In this document: positions 32,291-36,636 of the stretch, one piece after another
How positions within the stretch are numbered: the first letter of the stretch is position 1
How the letters are laid out: the number at the start of each line of letters is the position of its first letter
Source: Lachnospiraceae bacterium
GTDB taxonomy: Bacteria; Bacillota; Clostridia; Lachnospirales; Lachnospiraceae
Length of the DNA: 36,636 nt
Assembly (NCBI GenBank): GCA_017540355.1
Contig: JAFYBE010000022.1
Span: forward strand, 1 to 36,636
Reading direction: 5' to 3'
The notes under the pieces: generated by a model
Databases searched by the model: none
The model's input: only the letters and a program-made list of their open reading frames with translations
What the model was told of the DNA's origin: nothing
Translations under genes and position numbers: made by a program

Positions 32291-33364
32291 CTATTTCAGG
32301 CTTCCGACTATGGCCTGGAATACCCTTATGCTTGTCTCGTCATCATAATGCATTCCGTCTACAAGCCTGTAACCGCTTGCAACCAGATAACTGTGAGTAT
32401 CAATCCATCTTATACCTACAAGCTGGTTAACCAGAGTGCTGTTAAAGTACTGGACCTGCTCCTCGGTTACATAGGGGTTCTCCGATACGGGATTGACCGA
32501 CACATAGTATGTCTTGGCCCCTCTTGCCGCCCACTCGGCAGCCTTGTAATTGATCAGTGAGGCATAGTTGTTAACATTGCCCACGTCGTTGACACCAAGC
32601 GCAATTACGACCTTTGTGCCCTTGCCGATGCTCTCATCCGCCTGAGCAATGGCTGTAGACTCAAGCCAGTTATAGCCCTTGGCTTCCTTGCATATCCATG
32701 AACATCCGCCACCGCCTACGGCATCTCTCATCATAACGCATCTTGAATCACCGATTATAAGTACTCCGGCAGGTGCAGTCACAACCTTGACAGGAGTCTG
32801 TACCGCTTCTGCTGCTGCGGGTGCAACCGTCGGAACCGGCGCTGCGGCAGCCTGTACATTCACATCGGGTATCTCCGGTACGGCAGGGGTATTCTCACTT
32901 AAATAGTCGTCACAGGCAAAAGCTACTTCATTCTTATACATGAACTCGTACCAGCCGTCTGCATCCTGACCTATCACTTCCACAGGATCTCCAAGCTTAA
33001 GCTTGCCGACCGAATCAAAGTCCGTACTCGGTCCCTTACGTATGTTCACATTGCTTACGGCATACATGGTCTTTGGGGCATCAAAAGCCTTGACCTTGGT
33101 CATATCTACCGTAAGTTCTTCGGATGATTCTTCTTCGGTTTCTTCAGATACTGATTCTTCTTCTACTTCGGGTGTCGGTTCCGGAGTGGGTTCCGATACT
33201 ATAGAAACAGGCTCTTCTACCGATACCTGCTCTGCTTCCGTCTCTATAGTCTCAGTCTCCGACAAAACCACTGATTCTTTGGTCTTACCGCATGCTATTA
33301 TGGTTGACATAACAAGTATGCCTGCTGCAATTACAGCTATTTTATAACCTGTATTCTTTCTCAC
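32291..33364 (-). CDS. Surface lipoprotein with SH3 and SGNH hydrolase domains
   Basis: The protein (357 aa) has a lipoprotein signal (Cys25 in STIIAC), an acidic Ser/Glu/Pro-rich linker (28-88), an SH3-like domain (about 100-155; NVNIRKGPSTDFDSVGKL), an Ala/Pro linker and an SGNH hydrolase domain (about 200-357). Catalytic residues: Ser207 in IIGDSRC and Asp336/His339 in DGMHYDD, with GVND as the oxyanion motif. SGNH enzymes remove or transfer acyl groups; the SH3 part probably binds the cell wall. Start codon is GTG with GGAGG six bases before it. It follows an acyltransferase gene. Confidence 0.88.
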   Translation of the reverse strand: MRKNTGYKIAVIAAGILVMSTIIACGKTKESVVLSETETIETEAEQVSVEEPVSIVSEPTPEPTPEVEEESVSEETEEESSEELTVDMTKVKAFDAPKTMYAVSNVNIRKGPSTDFDSVGKLKLGDPVEVIGQDADGWYEFMYKNEVAFACDDYLSENTPAVPEIPDVNVQAAAAPVPTVAPAAAEAVQTPVKVVTAPAGVLIIGDSRCVMMRDAVGGGGCSWICKEAKGYNWLESTAIAQADESIGKGTKVVIALGVNDVGNVNNYASLINYKAAEWAARGAKTYYVSVNPVSENPYVTEEQVQYFNSTLVNQLVGIRWIDTHSYLVASGYRLVDGMHYDDETSIRVFQAIVGSLK

Positions 33365-33400
33365 AATTCTCCTCCGGCTAAATTATATTTATCAATTCTG

Positions 33401-34390
33401 TTATTTAAGTCTGCGGGTAAGAATTCCCGTAAGGCTATTATACAATACTCCAAGCAATACGGCGAATGCAATCGTGATAAATCCCGTAACGGATGCTGCA
33501 AAAGCATATCCGCGTTCTTCAAATTTAAATACCAGTGCATAGAACATTGCCGTATGTAATATATATATGAAAAGAGAACATTCTCCGAGTGTGGTAAGGA
33601 CCAATCCTTTCCATGTCGGTATCAGATAAGCAATGCATAAAACTCCGAGGGTAAAGAAAATGTTAAATGCAAGTTCCCAGCCGAATGCGGTTGCCGCTCT
33701 GCTTCCTCCGTGCTTTAACACTTCACTAAACGTATACCACATTCCGGCTCCGGAAATTACAGCAAGTACAATCTTAAATATCGGGTTTAACATCGCTGTT
33801 CTGAATTTATCCTCTGCCGCTGCAGCATATATTCCTATCAGAAATGCCATATTGGATAATTCCCAGAAATCGGCATAACCTTTCGTATATAGATAATATG
33901 TCTGTCCGATAACAGCAGCGGTAATAAGAACAATCTTTAATTTGCCTCCGAATCTGTATAAGATAATAAAGGCAATATACATGGTGAACAGAACACTCAT
34001 GTACCAGTAGCCTTCAGTCATAAGACAGCTTATTACTTTCTCCCTGATTGTTCCTTCTTCAATTGCCGACTTCCATGTTCCGTCATATGTATTTATAAGT
34101 GCAACACATAATAGATAAGGAATGTAGGCACCGATTATTCGCTTAATAACAAAATTGAATGTGGTGCCGCTGTTGTTACTCTTGGTATGTCTGCCTCTTT
34201 CGGCACTTTTGTGAAGACCGTATCCCGACATTAAGAAAAAGATGTCGACTCCTACCGGACCCCACTTCATAATCCAGTCATGTGCGGTAACATGTACGGG
34301 TTCAACATACATCCAGCCCGCATAATGGCTGGCTATTACTATGAGAATTGCAACGCCGCGAAGCATTTTGGAAGTTTTTGCCGAGATCAT
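33401..34390 (-). CDS. Membrane acyltransferase, family 3
   Basis: The protein (329 aa) has about ten membrane segments with the family opening KMLRGVAILIVIASHYAGW (His22) and VGVDIFFLMSGYGLH. It should move an acyl group to a sugar at the membrane. AAGGAG precedes the start. It heads the operon to 28284, whose second gene is an SGNH lipoprotein, so the two may act in sequence on the same glycan. The acceptor is unknown, and it is distinct from the acyltransferase at 10611-11750. Confidence 0.87.
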   Translation of the reverse strand: MISAKTSKMLRGVAILIVIASHYAGWMYVEPVHVTAHDWIMKWGPVGVDIFFLMSGYGLHKSAERGRHTKSNNSGTTFNFVIKRIIGAYIPYLLCVALINTYDGTWKSAIEEGTIREKVISCLMTEGYWYMSVLFTMYIAFIILYRFGGKLKIVLITAAVIGQTYYLYTKGYADFWELSNMAFLIGIYAAAAEDKFRTAMLNPIFKIVLAVISGAGMWYTFSEVLKHGGSRAATAFGWELAFNIFFTLGVLCIAYLIPTWKGLVLTTLGECSLFIYILHTAMFYALVFKFEERGYAFAASVTGFITIAFAVLLGVLYNSLTGILTRRLK

Positions 34391-34530
34391 GTGGTTCTCC
34401 TTATTGCGGCCTCTATCGGGTTGCTCTTGCGCTTAGCGCTCGAAACGCTCCTCTGAATCGTCCACCGGACAATTCAGCATCCCGAACGTGACGCCGGCCC
34501 GAATAAAACCGCTTGTTTACTTCATATTAT
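34391..34530 (-). other. G+C-rich leader with hairpins and a 15-codon ORF
   Basis: This gap lies between tRNA-Pro and the acyltransferase. It is visibly richer in G+C than its surroundings. It holds a hairpin CTGAAT-x-GTCC-ACC-GGAC-x-ATTCAG (34453-34477, one mismatch) and a GCGCT-T-AGCGC palindrome near 34428-34438. On the minus strand a short frame from about 34479 reads MLNCPVDDSEERFER and stops; it has no good ribosome binding site. No clear promoter is seen, and I cannot say what the element does. Confidence 0.35.
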
Positions 34531-34571
34531 CCGATTATAAAAGGAACTATCATAGATAGTTCCTTTTATAA

Positions 34572-34575
<4 letters not shown>
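34531..34575 (-). terminator. Terminator of tRNA-Pro, 21-bp perfect stem
   Basis: CCGATTATAAAAGGAACTATC (34531-34551) pairs perfectly with 34555-34575 around a three-base loop. The T-rich TTTTATAAT part of the stem serves as the U-tract on either strand. The right arm includes the last four bases of the mature tRNA-Pro (34572-34575), so the hairpin and the tRNA acceptor stem compete for the same bases. Confidence 0.8.
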
Positions 34576-34645
<70 letters not shown>

Positions 34646-34660
34646 ATTTGTCACCCGTCT

Positions 34661-34689
34661 ATATTATTACATTTATAACTAAATTGCAA
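34661..34689 (-). promoter_or_regulatory. Promoter for tRNA-Pro
   Basis: On the minus strand: -35 TTGCAA (34689-34684), 17-base spacer, -10 TAATAT (34666-34661). Transcription would begin near 34654, nine bases before the tRNA. It lies between fliS and the tRNA, so the tRNA is independent of the flagellar genes. Confidence 0.8.
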
Positions 34690-34712
34690 GCAAAAACAAA
34701 CTTCTTATGGTC

Positions 34713-35189
34713 TTATACTCTGAAGCCGCGGCCTGCTGCCTCGTTGGTCAAATCATCCAGAACTCTGTCCTTGCTGTATGTCATTCCGGCAAGTACCTTC
34801 TGGGTATGAATCATAACGGGTGCGGACTTATCCGTATCCGCAATCTCCAGGTAAGCCTTGTGAAGACCCGTAAGTTCTTTCTTTACTTCATTAAGTCCCG
34901 ATGCATCACCTGATATGGAGGCGTTACGCAGCTGCTTCTTCATATAGAGATAGAGCTTGTTAAGGCTTTTGGCCAGCTCATATTCAAAGTGAAGATTGTT
35001 CTGCATCTCCTCCACACAGTGCATGGCTCTGTATGCGGCAAGACTCATCGCACCATTATCTCCTGCACTCGCAGCGGCGATGGCTTCATCCACATAGTCT
35101 ATAGCAATCTCATAGAGAATGACTATCAATCCTGTCTTGTTGGCCTGCGATATACGTAATGTATATTCACTCTTCTTCTCATTTGTCAT
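34713..35189 (-). CDS. fliS: Flagellar export chaperone FliS-like protein
   Basis: The protein (158 aa) is a mostly helical FliS-type chaperone that binds the C-terminal D0 region of flagellin in the cytoplasm and keeps it export-ready. Evidence is the FliS-like helical pattern (SQANKTGLIVILYEIAIDYVDEA, then AAYRAMHCVEEMQNNL) and the position 15 bases after flagellin. It is somewhat longer than typical FliS (about 125-140) and divergent in the N-terminal Y-x-x-x-x-I region. AGAGG precedes the start. No clear terminator follows it. Confidence 0.82.
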   Translation of the reverse strand: MTNEKKSEYTLRISQANKTGLIVILYEIAIDYVDEAIAAASAGDNGAMSLAAYRAMHCVEEMQNNLHFEYELAKSLNKLYLYMKKQLRNASISGDASGLNEVKKELTGLHKAYLEIADTDKSAPVMIHTQKVLAGMTYSKDRVLDDLTNEAAGRGFRV

Positions 35190-35204
35190 ATGCTACCTCT
35201 GTGA

Positions 35205-36636
35205 TCACTGCAATAACTGCAACATCTGCGAAGGTCTCTCATTAGCTTGAGCAAGTATTGATGTGGCAGCCTGAGAAACTATCTGGAGATTAGAGTAGTT
35301 GCTCATCTCCTCAGCCATATCAGTATCCATTATACGTGAATAAGCTGCCGTCATATTCTCATCACTTGTGGCAAGATTGCTTTCCGTATGTTCAAGTCTG
35401 TTCTGCATGGCACCAAGCCTGCTTCGCATAGATGATATCTGGTTAATGGCTGCCGTTATCTGATCTATCGCCTTGGTAGCACCGTCCTGCGTTCCGACAT
35501 TAAGGCACATATCCTTGGTCTGATCACTGTCCTGATACTTAAAGCCCAATGATTCCATCGATAGCTTTTCAAATCTTATATCAAGTGTCTGACTCTCATT
35601 GGCACCTATCTGGAATGTCATGGCTCCGTATCCCGTAAGGTCCATTTCCACGTCTATTTCTGCGGTCGGTGTATAGGTATATGTATATGTCTTAACATCT
35701 CCTTCAGATACGACAACTTTCTCCAAACCTTTTGATGCATCGGCATATGTCGTCGTTGTCTTTGTGGACTGTGTCACCCAATCACCATCAATAAATTTCT
35801 GAGTTTCTACTACAGTCTCATCTCTGGTAACACTTACTCCCATGGGCGGTGTGTATGTATTTGTTGTTGTTATCGTACGCACATTAGGATCTAAAGGATC
35901 AACAACCGGCGCACCTGCAACAGATGAAGAAGGAACAACATCTTTGCCTTCCATCACACTTGAGAACTCTCTTATATTGTATCCGGAGATATCGAGCGTG
36001 AATGCATCTCCATTGTCACCTTTGAAATTGAGATGATACATATCTCCGCTTATCTCGTACTCTTCTTTATTACTGTCGGGACGCGTAACAATGGTCTTAT
36101 TCTCTGTAGACCCATTGAATCTGTTGATAGTGATATTGCCATTTTTATCTTCATTGAATATCATGGGTGCTGCTTCGATCTTAAGATCATACTTACCGTA
36201 CATCATCGCATCCGAATAACTGTCTACCTTGATCTCCAGCTGATTCGTATATCCCTTAAGATCAAATTCTCCGGTAAAAAGCCTCTGGCTGTTATACTCA
36301 GTCGTCTGACCGATACGGTCTATCTCTTCGCCAAGCTGTGCGATCTCTTTCTGAATGGCATCTCTGTCACCATCCATAAGGGTTCCGTTGGCGGACTTAA
36401 CCGCCAGCTCATTCATTCTCTGCAGAATATCATGCACTTCCGAAAGTGCTCCGTCTGCTATCTCTACTACTGATACGCCGTCCTTGGCATCCTGTGACGC
36501 TGCTCTCAATCCTTTGAGCTGAGCATTCATCCTTCTTGAGATGGCAAGTCCTGCCGCGTCATCCTTGGCACTGTTGATCTTGTAGCCGCTGGACAACCTT
36601 CCCAAGGAGGTGGTCAGCTTGTTGTCATTTAACTTA
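35205..36636 (-). CDS. fliC: Flagellin, N-terminus outside the window (partial)
   Basis: The filament protein is seen from within its N-terminal D0/D1 (KLNDNKLTTSLGRLSSGYKINSA... up to about residue 110 of the visible part) to its C-terminal end (SRLGAMQNRLEHTESNL, DTDMAEEMSNYSN, ending NERPSQMLQLLQ). A variable Thr-rich surface domain of roughly 220 residues lies between (for example TTTNTYTPPMGVSV and TKTTTTYAD). It is secreted by the flagellar apparatus and polymerises outside the cell. The frame stays open to the window edge, so an apparent start at 36605 (TTG) is not the true one. Confidence 0.95.
   Translation of the reverse strand, partial: KLNDNKLTTSLGRLSSGYKINSAKDDAAGLAISRRMNAQLKGLRAASQDAKDGVSVVEIADGALSEVHDILQRMNELAVKSANGTLMDGDRDAIQKEIAQLGEEIDRIGQTTEYNSQRLFTGEFDLKGYTNQLEIKVDSYSDAMMYGKYDLKIEAAPMIFNEDKNGNITINRFNGSTENKTIVTRPDSNKEEYEISGDMYHLNFKGDNGDAFTLDISGYNIREFSSVMEGKDVVPSSSVAGAPVVDPLDPNVRTITTTNTYTPPMGVSVTRDETVVETQKFIDGDWVTQSTKTTTTYADASKGLEKVVVSEGDVKTYTYTYTPTAEIDVEMDLTGYGAMTFQIGANESQTLDIRFEKLSMESLGFKYQDSDQTKDMCLNVGTQDGATKAIDQITAAINQISSMRSRLGAMQNRLEHTESNLATSDENMTAAYSRIMDTDMAEEMSNYSNLQIVSQAATSILAQANERPSQMLQLLQ

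Noticed and set aside
32679-33347. Plus-strand Ser/Thr-rich frames over the SGNH lipoprotein
   Set aside because: They are reverse reads of its Ala/Pro and acidic Ser/Glu linkers.

Overview
The window looks like chromosome of a motile Gram-positive anaerobe of the Clostridia, most likely Lachnospiraceae (Butyrivibrio/Lachnospira/Roseburia-like). The basis is protein family resemblance, AGGAGG-type ribosome binding sites, a split iron-sulphur fumarase, a clostridial-type flagellin with FliS, and a 16S leader containing the TTGAAAACTGAACA element common in Firmicutes rRNA operons. The genus cannot be fixed from the sequence alone. I see no prophage, insertion sequence, integrase or CRISPR array.

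Layout. Positions 1-701 hold the start of an rRNA operon on the minus strand: the first bases of 16S, a hairpin-rich leader with its own promoter, and an upstream tRNA-Ser(GCT) with a second promoter. Positions 702-6095 are a minus-strand run: trmL, a 7TM-PAS sensor without an output domain, a GH2 glycosidase, fumarase alpha, an MgtC-like protein and fumarase beta. Positions 6183-9875 are the only plus-strand protein genes: an S66 LD-carboxypeptidase, glutamine synthetase with a well-formed promoter overlapped by a GTATAC palindrome, and a membrane protein/XRE regulator pair. Positions 9945-14427 are a minus-strand operon of PAS-PAS-GGDEF protein, degenerate MocR regulator, acyltransferase and DUF5662 protein.

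Positions 14536-24020 are a long tight minus-strand series: rsmA, membrane-bound spermidine-synthase-like protein, exported metallophosphoesterase, GreA-like factor, SGNH plus MBOAT O-acylation pair, CofE-like ligase, lipoprotein and DJ-1/PfpI protein. Positions 24075-28018 hold TatD, a 94-residue hypothetical, and a LytTR/DUF3021/ABC-2 transporter module. Positions 28125-28197 are tRNA-Lys(CTT) on the plus strand. Positions 28284-34390 are a minus-strand envelope-glycan style operon: acyltransferase, SH3-SGNH lipoprotein, GT-C-like membrane protein, aldehyde dehydrogenase and histidine phosphatase. The window ends with tRNA-Pro(CGG), FliS and a flagellin whose N-terminus lies outside.

How it fits together. 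Most content is core: translation (rRNA, tRNAs, TrmL, RsmA), nitrogen assimilation (glutamine synthetase), fumarate metabolism and motility. The accessory theme is the cell surface. Three separate loci carry membrane acyltransferases, two of them with an extracytoplasmic SGNH partner, suggesting O-acylation of surface polymers. No clearly novel defence or mobile system was found. The most worthwhile leads are the MocR protein that lost its PLP lysine and C-terminus, the sensor without an output domain, the CofE-like protein in a lineage not known to make F420, the palindromes at the glnA and 6121-6161 promoters, and the unusual tRNA-Pro terminator hairpin.
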